Notes: generated by a model from the sequence alone, not told the origin. Shown: positions 21,656 to 29,713, numbered from the stretch's first letter. The stretch: 64,000 nt of DNA from Streptococcus mitis (GCF_003943935.1 NZ_RJOB01000003.1:124001-188000); one strand, 5' to 3'. Translations and numbers: made by a program.

Positions 21656-22459
21656 TTAAAAGAGTCCAAATAAGTGCATGATTGGAAATACAAGCAACAT
21701 ACTATCGAAACGATCCAAAACACCACCATGTCCAGGGATAAATTTCCCAGAATCCTTAACACCAAAGTGACGCTTAATCGAGCTTTCTAGTAAATCACCA
21801 AATTGTCCAGCTATGCTAAAGAAAATAGCAAAGACTGACATCTTGTAAATTCCATACGGAAGAGCAACTGTACTGTCAACTATCATAAAGATAATGGTTA
21901 CTAAAATTGCTCCTAAAACACCGCCAAAGGCACCCTCAAGTGTTTTATTAGGCGATACCCTTGGTGCTAATTTTCGTTTCCCATAGTTCATCCCAGCAAG
22001 ATAGGCACCACTGTCGGTCGCCCAGACGATACACAAGGCTAAGAGGGCCTTGTCCAAACCTGCAACACGAGCATCTAGTAAGGCATTAAATCCAAAGCCC
22101 ACATAAAAGCTCATAGCCAGAGGGAAAACAGCATCCTCAATCGTATAGGACTTGCTAAAAACAGTCGTTCCTAACATGATTGAAATCAACACACTATAAG
22201 CCACCACATTCCCATCAACTGGCAAAAAAGTCAGATAATTCTCCAAGGGAATGGTCAAGGCAAAGGTTGCAAAGAGGGTCAAGAGCCCCTCCATAGTCAT
22301 GGTCTCTAAACCTCTCATCTTCAAAAGTTCATGCATGGCTAGCATGGCTATGATTCCGATGGCGATCTGAAGCAAAAGGCCTCCAATCATTAAAATTGGT
22401 AGGAAAATAGCCAGGGCAATCCCTGCGAACAAGGTTCTTTTTTGTAAATCCTTTGTCAT
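21656..22459 (-). CDS. cdsA: Phosphatidate cytidylyltransferase
   Basis: Makes CDP-diacylglycerol for phospholipid synthesis at the membrane. 267 residues, about eight hydrophobic segments. The C-terminal CdsA signature is complete: SSIKRHFGVKDSGKF followed by PGHGGVLDRFDS. It starts 8 bases after uppS, so it is translationally linked. Confidence 0.96.
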   Translation of the reverse strand: MTKDLQKRTLFAGIALAIFLPILMIGGLLLQIAIGIIAMLAMHELLKMRGLETMTMEGLLTLFATFALTIPLENYLTFLPVDGNVVAYSVLISIMLGTTVFSKSYTIEDAVFPLAMSFYVGFGFNALLDARVAGLDKALLALCIVWATDSGAYLAGMNYGKRKLAPRVSPNKTLEGAFGGVLGAILVTIIFMIVDSTVALPYGIYKMSVFAIFFSIAGQFGDLLESSIKRHFGVKDSGKFIPGHGGVLDRFDSMLLVFPIMHLFGLF

Positions 22460-22467
22460 ATCTCCTC

Positions 22468-23226
22468 CTAAACTCCTCCAAATCGGCGATGACGACGATT
22501 GTAGGCAAGAATAGCTTCCTGCAAGGCTACCTCATCAAAATCAGGCCACAAGGTGTCCGTAAAATAGAGCTCACTATAGGCTCCCTGCCATGGAAGGAAA
22601 TTGCTCAAGCGCAATTCTCCACTAGTACGGATAATCAAGTCTGGGTCTCGTAGGTCCTTAGGCAAATGATGGGTAAATAAATAATTGCCAATCAAGTCCT
22701 CTGTGATGTCACCTGGGTTGATTTTGGCATCTAAAACATCCTGAGAAATCAACTTAAGAGCCTGTGTAATCTCAGCACGTCCACCATAGTTGAGGGCAAA
22801 ATTAAGAATTAATCCTGTGTTGTTCTTGGTTAATTCCTCAGCTTTAGTCAGAGCTTCAAAGGTTTGCTTAGGCAGGCGATCCGTTTCCCCAATCATTTGA
22901 ATCTTAACATTATTCGCATGCAGTTCCGGGACATAATTATCATAAAACTCTACTGGCAAGTTCATGATAAACTTGACTTCTTGATCGGGGCGGGTCCAGT
23001 TTTCCGTAGAAAAAGCATAAACTGTAATAACCTTAACCCCCAGTTTATTGGCTGCCTTGGTCACAGTTTGCAATGCTTCCATGCCCGCCTTATGTCCGAA
23101 AACCCGCGGTTGCATACGTTTTTTAGCCCAACGGCCATTGCCATCCATTATGATGCCGATATGAGCAGGAACCTGTGTCGGAACCTCTACTTCCACAGCC
23201 TTATCTTTCTTAAAAAATCCAAACAT
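22468..23226 (-). CDS. uppS: Undecaprenyl diphosphate synthase (cis-prenyltransferase)
   Basis: Builds the C55 lipid carrier for wall and capsule synthesis from FPP and IPP. The conserved core IIMDGNGRWAKKR contains the magnesium-binding Asp. The later blocks YAFSTENW and IRTSGELRLSNFLPWQ are also present. The ATG at 23226 gives 252 residues and the usual MFGFFKKD start; an in-frame TTG six codons upstream has no ribosome site. First gene of the cluster, with its own extended -10 promoter. Confidence 0.96.
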   Translation of the reverse strand: MFGFFKKDKAVEVEVPTQVPAHIGIIMDGNGRWAKKRMQPRVFGHKAGMEALQTVTKAANKLGVKVITVYAFSTENWTRPDQEVKFIMNLPVEFYDNYVPELHANNVKIQMIGETDRLPKQTFEALTKAEELTKNNTGLILNFALNYGGRAEITQALKLISQDVLDAKINPGDITEDLIGNYLFTHHLPKDLRDPDLIIRTSGELRLSNFLPWQGAYSELYFTDTLWPDFDEVALQEAILAYNRRHRRFGGV

Positions 23227-23258
23227 GATCTTATTCCTATTCAAAAATCTATCGTTTC

Positions 23259-23267
23259 ATTATACCA
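23259..23267 (-). promoter_or_regulatory. Extended -10 promoter of the uppS cluster
   Basis: Minus strand TGG-TATAAT, about 33 bases before the uppS ATG; no clear -35. Confidence 0.6.
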
Positions 23268-23327
23268 TATTTCCCCATTTTCTTCTATCACTAAGCTATT
23301 TATTCTCAGGCACTAAGTCCATTTTTC

Positions 23328-23424
23328 AAAAAAATAAGCCGCCTGATTGGGCGACTCTATTTTTTATAGGGAGATTATTATGAAAAAGTTTTAGGAGTTT
23401 AAGTTAAGGTCTTCTTAACTTATG
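23328..23424 (-). ncRNA. CiaR-dependent small RNA (csRNA family), copy A
   Basis: About 97 nt. From the 5' end (minus strand): a hairpin AAGTTAAG/CTTAACTT with a short loop; a single-stranded stretch with AACTCC and TAATAATCTCC, complementary to ribosome-binding sites and start codons; then a terminator with stem AGTCGCC/GGCGGCT and a long T run. The promoter is TATACT (23430-23435) with a CiaR box above it. This is the build of the pneumococcal csRNAs, which repress translation of targets such as comC. Individual ccn naming was not attempted. Confidence 0.8.
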
Positions 23425-23445
23425 TACTTAGTATATACTTCCTAG

Positions 23446-23462
23446 CTTAAAGTTTCCTTAAG
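23446..23462 (-). promoter_or_regulatory. CiaR box of csRNA copy A
   Basis: Minus strand CTTAAG-N5-TTTAAG, 10 bases above the TATACT -10, matching the CiaR direct repeat rule (TTTAAG-N5-TTTAAG). It overlaps the stop codon of the upstream nucleotidyltransferase-like gene. Confidence 0.82.
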
Positions 23463-24030
23463 TATTTTTAAAAATCAAATTTTTCCATTTTTCTTGCCAA
23501 TTTTTCTTGGATAATCGTGTTTGATAGAGCTTCATTCGGTCTTCATTTTCTAAAAAATGAGGAGTTGGGCGAACTTGGAAATTCAAAATATCCTCAAGTC
23601 CATAAGGAGTAAAGAATTCTAAAGCGTATTCTTCATTCAAACGGAGCCCAACCGCCGTACACCGTTCTGGATACTTACTCATAGCATCACGAGAGCTGGT
23701 ATAGGGAGCAGTGTGAGGGCTATGCTGGTGCATATAGACCTGATTTTTCAACTCCCACTGGTACTGAGGAAAGTCCGCTCTCAACTTGTTCTCTAGAGAC
23801 AAGGTTTCCTCATAAGAAATATCTGGATCAAAGAAAATCACATCCACATCCGTTTCATGGTCAAAAGCTGGTCTGTCTGACAAGAGATTCCAGATGAAAT
23901 TTCGTACCGAACCTGCTGCCAACCACGAGTCTTTTAAACCAAGGTCTCGGATGATGGTCAGAATAGCCATCATATCCGGATTTTCTCTAAAAACTTCTAG
24001 TATTTCTTGCTCATTTTTCACTGTATTCAT
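23458..24030 (-). CDS. Nucleotidyltransferase family protein (DUF925 type)
   Basis: 190 residues. An N-terminal nucleotidyltransferase-like motif is seen: [11 protein letters not shown] followed by [11 protein letters not shown], resembling the GS...DxD metal-binding pattern of Pol-beta-type transferases. The family is found widely (COG3575-like) and has no assigned substrate. It overlaps the end of ruvB by 20 bases and is clearly cotranscribed with it. Its stop codon lies in the CiaR box of a small RNA, so transcripts may run into that RNA. Confidence 0.8.
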   Translation of the reverse strand: MNTVKNEQEILEVFRENPDMMAILTIIRDLGLKDSWLAAGSVRNFIWNLLSDRPAFDHETDVDVIFFDPDISYEETLSLENKLRADFPQYQWELKNQVYMHQHSPHTAPYTSSRDAMSKYPERCTAVGLRLNEEYALEFFTPYGLEDILNFQVRPTPHFLENEDRMKLYQTRLSKKNWQEKWKNLIFKNT

Positions 24031-25009
24031 AACCTAAATGCTCATAAGCCTTCGCCGTTGCAACCCGTCCAGACCGTGTTCGCATGATAAAACCTTTTTG
24101 AATCAAGTAAGGCTCATACATATCTTCAACTGTCTCACGCTCTTCTGCTATGTTAACAGAAAGAGTTCCTAGACCAACAGGACCACCACCGTACATCTCA
24201 ATCATGGTGCGAAGGATTTTTTGATCCACATAGTCCAAACCTTCATGATCAACATCCAGCATGGTCAAAGCCTTATCGGTAATAACATCATCGATAATCC
24301 CATTCCCCATAATCTGGGCAAAATCGCGCACGCGCTTGAGGAGACGATTGGCAATACGAGGGGTTCCACGACTACGCAAGGCCAGCTCGGATGCTGCCTC
24401 ATGAGTGATTTCCATCTCAAAAATATCTGCCGTCCGCTCGACAATTTCTGTCAAGTCAGCATGGGCATAATACTCCATATGACCTGTAATCCCAAAACGT
24501 GCCCGTAGCGGATTTGAGAGCATACCAGCCCGAGTCGTCGCACCAATCAAGGTAAAAGGTGGTAATTCTAGATGGACACTGCGAGTGCCTTCACCAGCAC
24601 CAATCATGATATCGATGTAGAAGTCCTCCATGGCACTATAAAGCACCTCTTCCACCGACATAGGCAAGCGATGAATCTCGTCAATAAAGAGGACATCCCC
24701 AGGCTCTAAGTCATTCAAAATCGCTACCAGATCTCCGGCTTTTTCAATGACTGGACCCGAAGTCTGCTTGAGATTGACACCTAGTTCGTTGGCAATAACA
24801 AAAGCCATGGTCGTTTTTCCCAAGCCTGGAGGCCCGAATAAGAGCACATGATCCAGCGCTTCATCTCGCATTTTGGCAGCTTCGATAAAGATTTGAAGCT
24901 GATCCTTAACCTTATCTTGCCCAATATATTCACGTAAATACTGAGGACGGAGCGTGCGTTCTACTAACTCCTCGTCCCCCATTATCTCATTATCTAAAAT
25001 TCTACTCAT
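24011..25009 (-). CDS. ruvB: Holliday junction branch-migration helicase RuvB
   Basis: 332-residue AAA+ motor of the RuvAB complex. Walker [10 protein letters not shown], Walker [10 protein letters not shown], sensor 1 LIGATTR and arginine-finger region [15 protein letters not shown]; a C-terminal winged helix ends with the TRSGRVAT block. No ribosome site precedes the ATG and the -10 ends only seven bases above it (see promoter), so the message may be leaderless. The alternative start Met10 also lacks a ribosome site. Confidence 0.97.
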   Translation of the reverse strand: MSRILDNEIMGDEELVERTLRPQYLREYIGQDKVKDQLQIFIEAAKMRDEALDHVLLFGPPGLGKTTMAFVIANELGVNLKQTSGPVIEKAGDLVAILNDLEPGDVLFIDEIHRLPMSVEEVLYSAMEDFYIDIMIGAGEGTRSVHLELPPFTLIGATTRAGMLSNPLRARFGITGHMEYYAHADLTEIVERTADIFEMEITHEAASELALRSRGTPRIANRLLKRVRDFAQIMGNGIIDDVITDKALTMLDVDHEGLDYVDQKILRTMIEMYGGGPVGLGTLSVNIAEERETVEDMYEPYLIQKGFIMRTRSGRVATAKAYEHLGYEYSEK

Positions 25010-25015
25010 GGCTCT

Positions 25016-25044
25016 ATTATATCAAAAAACCAAGCCACAAACAA
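25016..25044 (-). promoter_or_regulatory. ruvB promoter, placed for a leaderless message
   Basis: Minus strand TTGTTT (25039-25044), 17-bp spacer, TATAAT (25016-25021). Start of transcription is expected at or next to the ATG at 25009. The -35 overlaps the T tail of an upstream csRNA-type terminator. Confidence 0.6.
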
Positions 25045-25066
25045 AAAAGCCACCCGATTGGGTGAC
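25043..25066 (-). terminator. Orphan csRNA-type terminator beside Fst copy 1
   Basis: Minus strand GTCACCC-AATC-GGGTGGC followed by six T. It is nearly identical to the terminators of the csRNA genes, but no CiaR box or csRNA body lies above it; the Fst copy 1 promoter occupies that place. Confidence 0.65.
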
Positions 25067-25086
25067 TCCCGAGTTTAGCACTTATG

Positions 25087-25133
25087 TGGTATAATATTCT
25101 ACGGCACTTCTACACCGCCTACGAAAGGAGGTG
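25087..25133 (+). promoter_or_regulatory. Fst copy 1 toxin promoter and ribosome-site hairpin
   Basis: Extended -10 TGG-TATAAT (TATAAT 25090-25095). In the 5' leader CACCGCCT (25113-25120) pairs with AGGAGGTG (25126-25133) around ACGAA, locking the complete Shine-Dalgarno in a stem. A 5' stem that hides the ribosome site is a known feature of Fst/par mRNAs. Confidence 0.75.
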
Positions 25134-25142
25134 AGATAGCCC

Positions 25143-25235
25143 ATGATGGAATTAGTACTCAAAACTATCATCGGACCAATTGTGGTCGGTGTCGTTCTTC
25201 GCTTAGTAGATAAATGGCTAAACAAGGACAAATAG
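25143..25235 (+). CDS. Fst-family type I toxin, copy 1
   Basis: 30-residue membrane peptide. It starts MMELVLKTII, has the Fst/Ldr core PIVVGVVLRLVDKWL and ends NKDK. The family rule is a single hydrophobic helix with Pro near the start and a Trp before a charged tail, as seen here. Such toxins insert in the membrane and are lethal when the antisense RNA is lost. It is followed by a bidirectional terminator and a convergent antisense RNA. Two paralogues lie at 29618 and 30031. Confidence 0.88.
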   Translation: MMELVLKTIIGPIVVGVVLRLVDKWLNKDK

Positions 25236-25239
25236 TGTC

Positions 25240-25315
25240 AAAAAAGACCCCAAGCTTATTTGGTCGTGAGCTTGGGGTTTTTTCTAGCCCATGATATAGA
25301 ACTAGTACTCAATTC
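25240..25315 (-). ncRNA. Antisense antitoxin RNA II of Fst copy 1
   Basis: Promoter on the minus strand: TTGACA (25345-25350), 17-bp spacer, GATAAT (25322-25327). The ~76-nt transcript crosses direct repeat b (25287-25314) and the shared terminator hairpin. Repeat b carries GAACTAGTACTCA, matching GAATTAGTACTCA over the toxin start (12 of 13), so the RNA can pair with the toxin start region and at the terminator. This is the par/Fst convergent layout. Confidence 0.82.
25247..25278. terminator. Bidirectional terminator of Fst copy 1
   Basis: ACCCCAAGCT and AGCTTGGGGT form a 10-bp stem with T runs on both strands. It ends both the toxin mRNA and RNA II. Confidence 0.88.
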
Positions 25316-25378
25316 CTTTTTATTATCCCATAGTTCACAAATTTTGTCAAAGGTTTATATTCTCATCTACTCAGCTTG

Positions 25379-26107
25379 TCATTTATAAGCAAAAATAATG
25401 TTCATCATGCGTTTATCTGCCAACAAATAAAGGAGACATGCCACCAAGGTAACCAACCAAATGGCATATACAGAAACTGTTAAAACCGTGAATTCCTCCA
25501 TGATGATTAGTAGTAAATTTGCCAGATAATACCGCCCAACAACCGTTGTTAAAGTAAACAAACCTGCAAATGACAATAAAAAGGCAAGTGGTAGGGCAAG
25601 GATAAGTTCCTTCCGATATTTTCCTAAGAAGAGGACAATAATACCAGCAGACAGTGTATAAGCAAAAGCAATTGCTCCATAAACAAGTCCCCAAGATAAC
25701 ATTGCAAGACTAGAGAAAGCAAAGTCACCATCCATTAGCTCTAGGACCAGCATAGACAAAAAAGTGAATTCACTGACTAGTAGATTAATCAACAAAGCAA
25801 GCATAAACTTCGCTTGGAGTAAATGTTTCAAATCGACAGGAATCAGTCTGAGATTTGAAATCGTTTTAGACACTTGTTCTATTCTTATCAAATCCACTAA
25901 AATCATGCTCGCAAAAGGGAGGAGAAAATAGTAGTTCAAAAAGAAGAAACCATTTTCTACATACCAACCATTCACACTACCGTACGAATGCCCTTGATAA
26001 ACCTGATGACCAATCATAAACTCCAACAAAAAGAGCAGGATGGCTACAAAGGGAATCATATACAGTATCTTTCGCCTTCTTAGTTTAGTCAATTCTAGCA
26101 TCAACAT
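25379..26107 (-). CDS. ABC-2 type permease, LanG-like
   Basis: 242 residues with about six hydrophobic helices. The N-terminus LELTKLRRRKILYMIPF is typical of the ABC-2 permeases of lantibiotic-immunity or bacitracin-type exporters. It forms one operon with a second permease (end to end) and an ATPase. No solute specificity can be read from the sequence. There is no clear terminator after it; the RNA II promoter of Fst copy 1 begins about 30 bases downstream in the same direction. Confidence 0.75.
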   Translation of the reverse strand: MLMLELTKLRRRKILYMIPFVAILLFLLEFMIGHQVYQGHSYGSVNGWYVENGFFFLNYYFLLPFASMILVDLIRIEQVSKTISNLRLIPVDLKHLLQAKFMLALLINLLVSEFTFLSMLVLELMDGDFAFSSLAMLSWGLVYGAIAFAYTLSAGIIVLFLGKYRKELILALPLAFLLSFAGLFTLTTVVGRYYLANLLLIIMEEFTVLTVSVYAIWLVTLVACLLYLLADKRMMNIIFAYK

Positions 26108-26848
26108 TTATTCATCCACCTTTCTTAACCAAGATTTAATGGACAAGAAAGACAAAACAAGTAAAGATAAACCTAGTACAACAATCGATAAGATAGCTGG
26201 CTGTTGAAGCACCACTCCTTCTCTGTTTCCTTCCCAGATTAAACTGTTAGCACTTGTTACTGGACTGATATTTGGACTCGTCCTTGCTAAAAAAAATGAC
26301 ACTAAAACATACATGACACCGATCAAATTCCCAACTATCTCCTTGCCTCTGACTTTTATCATGACCAAAGCAACTAAAGGAAATACTCCCATGGGAATTA
26401 AGATACCACTACTCATACAAAGATAGAAGAATCTTAATAATAAAGACAAACTGACTGTCGAAGAAAAGCGGGATAGTAGTGCGAATAAGGAAACCGAAAT
26501 ATAGGTGAATAACATGATACACAGAGCGTTGATTTCTATATACAAAATCTTAGCCCAGAATGTCTTCATTAGATTTGCTGAAGCGAGTTTCAAGTTGTTC
26601 ATGATGCGATAGCGATATTCTACACCAAATGCCTGTATTGTATAGGAAACACAATACAAAGGGAGAATCAAAAAGTTTAAATAAGACAAAGAAAATTTAT
26701 AGACAAAGGGAAAGGAGTCAAACAAGCCTCTCGCATCATTTACATAATAACAGATGAGAGCTAGGTAGAGGGAAACAACACCATATACGACAAAATTCAG
26801 TTTTTGATGCCTTTGTTTGAGAAATTCAATCTTCACTAAATCAAGCAA
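26108..26848 (-). CDS. ABC-2 type permease, LanE-like
   Basis: About 246 residues, six hydrophobic helices, opening LLDLVKIEFLKQRHQK. The frame is open from a GTG at 26857, but the AGGAGG ribosome site directly abuts that codon. The TTG at 26848 is eight bases downstream of the site and overlaps the ATPase stop (TTGCTTGA), so it is preferred. The adjacent permease is of similar size, giving an ATPase plus two different permeases as in LanFEG immunity transporters. Confidence 0.72.
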   Translation of the reverse strand: MLDLVKIEFLKQRHQKLNFVVYGVVSLYLALICYYVNDARGLFDSFPFVYKFSLSYLNFLILPLYCVSYTIQAFGVEYRYRIMNNLKLASANLMKTFWAKILYIEINALCIMLFTYISVSLFALLSRFSSTVSLSLLLRFFYLCMSSGILIPMGVFPLVALVMIKVRGKEIVGNLIGVMYVLVSFFLARTSPNISPVTSANSLIWEGNREGVVLQQPAILSIVVLGLSLLVLSFLSIKSWLRKVDE

Positions 26849-27776
26849 TTCCCTCACCTCCTGTTATCCGCTTAAAGTAATCCTCTAAACTTTCATTGTT
26901 TTTATAAGAATACTCTTTTAGAACTATTCCGTTGTCTTTTAAGGAGTTAGATACGACCGCAATATCAAAAGTAGGTGATTCTCGCTGAAGTTCAAGTTCT
27001 ATATCCGAAAGAATACTAATCTGTTCTTGCAGATTTATCCTGCAAAGCACTTCCTTAGCTTGAGGAGCATCCGAAACAATTAGGTGGATTTTCCTTTTAT
27101 CTGCACCATCTATTAATTCCTGCATAGTCTTTTCAGCCATAAGGTGGGCATCATGCAGTATCCCAACTCTATCTACAAGCTTTTCAAGTTCTGAAATAAT
27201 GTGACTGGATATTAAAATTGAAATGCCATGATTGGTACTGAGTTCCTTTAGATAACGGCGCATTTCAAGGATACCAATAGGATCTAAACCATTTGTTGGT
27301 TCATCTAATATCAGAATTTTCGGCTGGTGCATAATAGCGTTAGCAATTGCCAACCGTTGCTTCATTCCTAGAGAATACTGTTTGAATAGTTTTTTATTTT
27401 CTCCATCTAATCCTACTACTTGTAAAGCTTGTTCTACTTGTTTTAGCGAAACTCCTCTCAATCTCGCAAAAATAGAAAGATTTTCAGGTCCCGTTAAATT
27501 AGGATAAAAAGAAGCACTGTCCAATACCACACCGATTTGAGATAGCAAGTCCTTAGAAAAGTCCCCTGACAGTTTTTCAGATAGAATCTTCACTTCACCA
27601 CTATCCATCGCTGTTAAACCTAAAATAGCTTTGATAAAGGTAGTCTTTCCAGCGCCATTTCTTCCTAGTAAGCCATAGATTTCTCCCTGTTTTAGCGTAA
27701 AGTCTATCTTATCTAAGACAATTTTCCCATCATAGGATTTTGATAAATTAGATGTCTGTATTACTGGATTTCTCAT
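26841..27776 (-). CDS. ABC transporter ATPase, LanF/BcrA-like
   Basis: 311 residues. Walker A GRNGAGKTT (near residue 38), signature YSLGMKQRLAIANA, Walker B ILILDEPTNGLDP, switch His in SSHIISE. The region usually holding the Q-loop Gln reads VVLDSASFYPNLTG, with Asp near the place where lantibiotic-immunity ATPases carry Glu. A C-terminal ~90-residue domain follows. Strong ribosome site TTAGGAGGAG. It lies downstream of the Phr-like locus and its regulated promoter, which probably drives the whole operon. Confidence 0.88.
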   Translation of the reverse strand: MRNPVIQTSNLSKSYDGKIVLDKIDFTLKQGEIYGLLGRNGAGKTTFIKAILGLTAMDSGEVKILSEKLSGDFSKDLLSQIGVVLDSASFYPNLTGPENLSIFARLRGVSLKQVEQALQVVGLDGENKKLFKQYSLGMKQRLAIANAIMHQPKILILDEPTNGLDPIGILEMRRYLKELSTNHGISILISSHIISELEKLVDRVGILHDAHLMAEKTMQELIDGADKRKIHLIVSDAPQAKEVLCRINLQEQISILSDIELELQRESPTFDIAVVSNSLKDNGIVLKEYSYKNNESLEDYFKRITGGEGIA

Positions 27777-27952
27777 TTTATTCTCCTCCTAACATCTATA
27801 CACCCACATCAAAAGACATAATAGAGTAGTTCCTGTATAACTACTTATAGGAGAGGGTAATAGGGTATAGCAAACTTACAATCCCCCTTTAAGTCCTTCA
27901 ATCTGTGGCACGATCCATTTTATAAATGTTACTTCACAAAAAGTTTAATAAA
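27777..27952 (-). other. Untranslated stretch between Phr-like locus and exporter operon
   Basis: No convincing gene. It contains a hairpin AGTAGTT/AACTACT without a T run (so not a terminator) and the ribosome site of the ATPase gene. Read-through from the promoter at 28156 into the exporter is therefore possible. Confidence 0.5.
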
Positions 27953-28123
27953 TCAATCCGCCAGCTCAAGATCAACTCCACTAGTTGTTGCAGCTTATTG
28001 TATAACTCTCGAACCCCAAATATATTGTGATTGATTTACAGTTTTTAAACGCAACCGCTTACAAACAATTCTGAAAAAAGATAATCTAAAAATGATTTTA
28101 CGAAACTTTGCTAAAATACTCAT
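27953..28123 (-). pseudogene. Phr-like (PhrA2-type) signalling peptide gene with an in-frame stop
   Basis: The ATG at 28123 follows AAAGGTGATTAAT. The frame gives a 42-residue basic, hydrophobic peptide starting MSILAKFRKIIFRLSFF and ends at TAA (27995-27997). The same frame continues after the stop for 13 codons, ending TTSGVDLELAD and TGA. VDLELAD closely resembles the C-terminal pheromones of the pneumococcal TprA/PhrA systems (LDVGKAD for PhrA and VDLGLAD for PhrA2, from memory). Without the TAA the product would be 56 residues with the signal at its very C-terminus, as Phr precursors require. It is divergent from a TprA-like regulator. Alternatives: the 42-residue peptide is itself the functional product, or the TAA is a sequencing error. 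Confidence 0.65.
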
Positions 28124-28145
28124 ATTAATCACCTTTTTTTATCTT

Positions 28146-28184
28146 TACACTTGTAAGTGTACTACTTTAAATATTCTTTGTCAA
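28146..28184 (-). promoter_or_regulatory. Promoter and palindromic operator of the Phr-like/exporter operon
   Basis: Minus strand TTGACA (28179-28184), 17-bp spacer, TACACT (28156-28161). The -10 is part of the inverted repeat TACACTT-GT-AAGTGTA (28146-28161). A palindrome on the -10 is where a repressor such as the divergent TprA-like protein would be expected to act; that assignment is inference. Confidence 0.75.
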
Positions 28185-28250
28185 TAAAAAGTATTCTTTT
28201 TTTCAGTTTTTTTTCAATTTATTCTTTTGAGACTATTTTATGTTGAAAAG

Positions 28251-28279
28251 TTGAAAAATAGAGATTAAAAGTATATAAT
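28251..28279 (+). promoter_or_regulatory. Promoter of the TprA-like regulator gene
   Basis: TTGAAA (28251-28256), 17-bp spacer, TATAAT (28274-28279), 33 bases before the start codon. Confidence 0.75.
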
Positions 28280-28311
28280 TAATCGTAAATTTATTTAAAG
28301 AAGGTTTAAAG

Positions 28312-29172
28312 ATGAGCATATTATCTGATAAACTAAAATCCAAGAGAAAAGAAAAAGGATTCTCACAAAAAACACTTTCCGAAGGAATTTGTGAGCAAAG
28401 CCAAATCAGCAAAATAGAACGTGGCAACTATATGCCCGCTGCTGATTTACTCTATAAACTTGCAAATCGGCTTCAAGTTCCCTTAGATTATTTTTTCGAT
28501 GAACAGATTGAAATAACTTCCAATATAACACCGTTTAAGAAATTAGCAGAAAAATTACTTGAAGATCGTAATTACGAGGATTTAGAATACCTCTTAAACT
28601 TAGAAAAAGAAAAGTATCAGTATATGTCTACTGAGGATGAATTTTATCTTCTATGGATTCAAGCGATTATCCTTTTCTACTTACATAGTTCCAAAGATGA
28701 AGCTATCGCCAGTCTAGAAAACGCTTTGCCAAAGCTTTCGGTCAGCTCATCTGTATATCTTAAACTTCTCAATACTTTATCTAATTTTTATTTTTCTGTA
28801 GGGCGTGATGCAGAATACGAAGAAAATAACTCACTTCTTATCAGTTTGTATCAGGAAAAAGATTTAAACCACCAAGAGTATTTATTTGGTTATATTCGAG
28901 TTAAACATAACTTCGCCTATTATTTACACTCTAAAGGGAAGGAATTAGAAGCCGTCCAGGAAGCCTTGGAAACCATTGACTTTTGTAAACAAAAAGAGAC
29001 CAGCTATCAGCTGGCGCCTCTTTTAACTATCGTTGCAAATGCCGGAAAAGATTTTTTAAAGCACGATGAAATTCTTGACTATTATTTACAGGCGCGTGAT
29101 ATCTGTAAAATATACGAGCACAAGCTCATGATGGCTAAGATTGATCATTTTTTGAAAGATAAGGATAGGTGA
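28312..29172 (+). CDS. TPR-type peptide-sensing regulator, TprA/PlcR-like
   Basis: 286 residues. An Xre-type helix-turn-helix fills residues ~4-62 (LKSKRKEKGFSQKTLSEGIC, QSQISKIERGNYMPAADLL). The rest is a helical repeat region of TPR character. This is the RRNPP (PlcR/PrgX/Rgg-related) architecture, which binds imported peptides. It stands alone, divergent from a Phr-like gene ending VDLELAD and an ABC exporter operon, the context expected of TprA-family repressors. The start ATG has AAGG seven bases upstream. Confidence 0.8.
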   Translation: MSILSDKLKSKRKEKGFSQKTLSEGICEQSQISKIERGNYMPAADLLYKLANRLQVPLDYFFDEQIEITSNITPFKKLAEKLLEDRNYEDLEYLLNLEKEKYQYMSTEDEFYLLWIQAIILFYLHSSKDEAIASLENALPKLSVSSSVYLKLLNTLSNFYFSVGRDAEYEENNSLLISLYQEKDLNHQEYLFGYIRVKHNFAYYLHSKGKELEAVQEALETIDFCKQKETSYQLAPLLTIVANAGKDFLKHDEILDYYLQARDICKIYEHKLMMAKIDHFLKDKDR

Positions 29173-29217
29173 CTTCAATCGTAATAAGTTATAATTACCA
29201 ATTAGCTATAAACGTAA

Positions 29218-29251
29218 AAGTGGAGAGAAACTAATGTCGTTTTCTCCACTT
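29218..29251 (+). terminator. Terminator of the TprA-like gene
   Basis: AAGTGGAGA pairs with TCTCCACTT over 9 bp, followed by TTG after the stem. Confidence 0.7.
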
Positions 29252-29254
29252 TTG

Positions 29255-29443
29255 TTAATATCCCCTCTTCCACTTGTATCCTGCCCAGCATGCTAAAGCA
29301 AGTAAAACTAAATTAAAGATGATAAACAAAGTCGTAAAATCAAATAATCCATTTTGTGACAAATCTGCCGTGTAAAATTCAGTTTCTGTAAAGAGAAGGT
29401 AAGAAAACTGACAAAACCAAGCATGAGTCTGAGAAAAAAGTCT
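29255..29443 (-). pseudogene. C-terminal remnant of a membrane protein gene
   Basis: An open frame of 62 codons with no start codon, bounded upstream by TAA. Its product ends in a membrane helix and basic tail (LFIIFNLVLLALACWAGYKW, then KRGY), like the last helix of an ABC-2 permease. Probably the scar of a deleted neighbour. The original family cannot be named. Confidence 0.4.
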
Positions 29444-29542
29444 TTAAAATCAAAAAACGTATAATATCAGGTGTTGAAAAACCTTGATACTATGCGTTTT
29501 ATTGTGGAAAGATTTACTTCATTTTCTCCTGAAATTGAGTTT

Positions 29543-29609
29543 TTGTCCAATTTCTCTTTTATGGTATAATATTGTTCGGCACTGCTACACCGCCTACGAA
29601 AGGAGGTGA
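29543..29609 (+). promoter_or_regulatory. Fst copy 2 toxin promoter and ribosome-site hairpin
   Basis: TTGTCC (29543-29548), 16-bp spacer, TGG-TATAAT (TATAAT 29565-29570). In the leader CACCGCCT pairs with AGGAGGTG as in copy 1. The sequence upstream of the -10 differs from copies 1 and 3, so this copy has its own promoter context. Confidence 0.7.
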
Positions 29610-29617
29610 ATTAGCCC

Positions 29618-29710
29618 ATGATGGATACAATACTTAAAACTATCATCGGACCAATTGTGGTCGGTGTCGTTCTTCGCTTAGTCGATAAATGGCTAAACAA
29701 GGACAAATAG
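29618..29710 (+). CDS. Fst-family type I toxin, copy 2
   Basis: 30 residues, starting MMDTILKTII, with the same PIVVGVVLRLVDKWL core and NKDK tail as copy 1. It differs at residues 3-5, exactly where the antisense RNA pairs. See copy 1 for function. Confidence 0.88.
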   Translation: MMDTILKTIIGPIVVGVVLRLVDKWLNKDK

Positions 29711-29713
29711 TGT

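Noticed and set aside
27777..27900. Second promoter directly before the exporter ATPase (TTAAAG-N17-TATACC)
   Set aside because: Both hexamers are poor; not strong enough to list as a feature.
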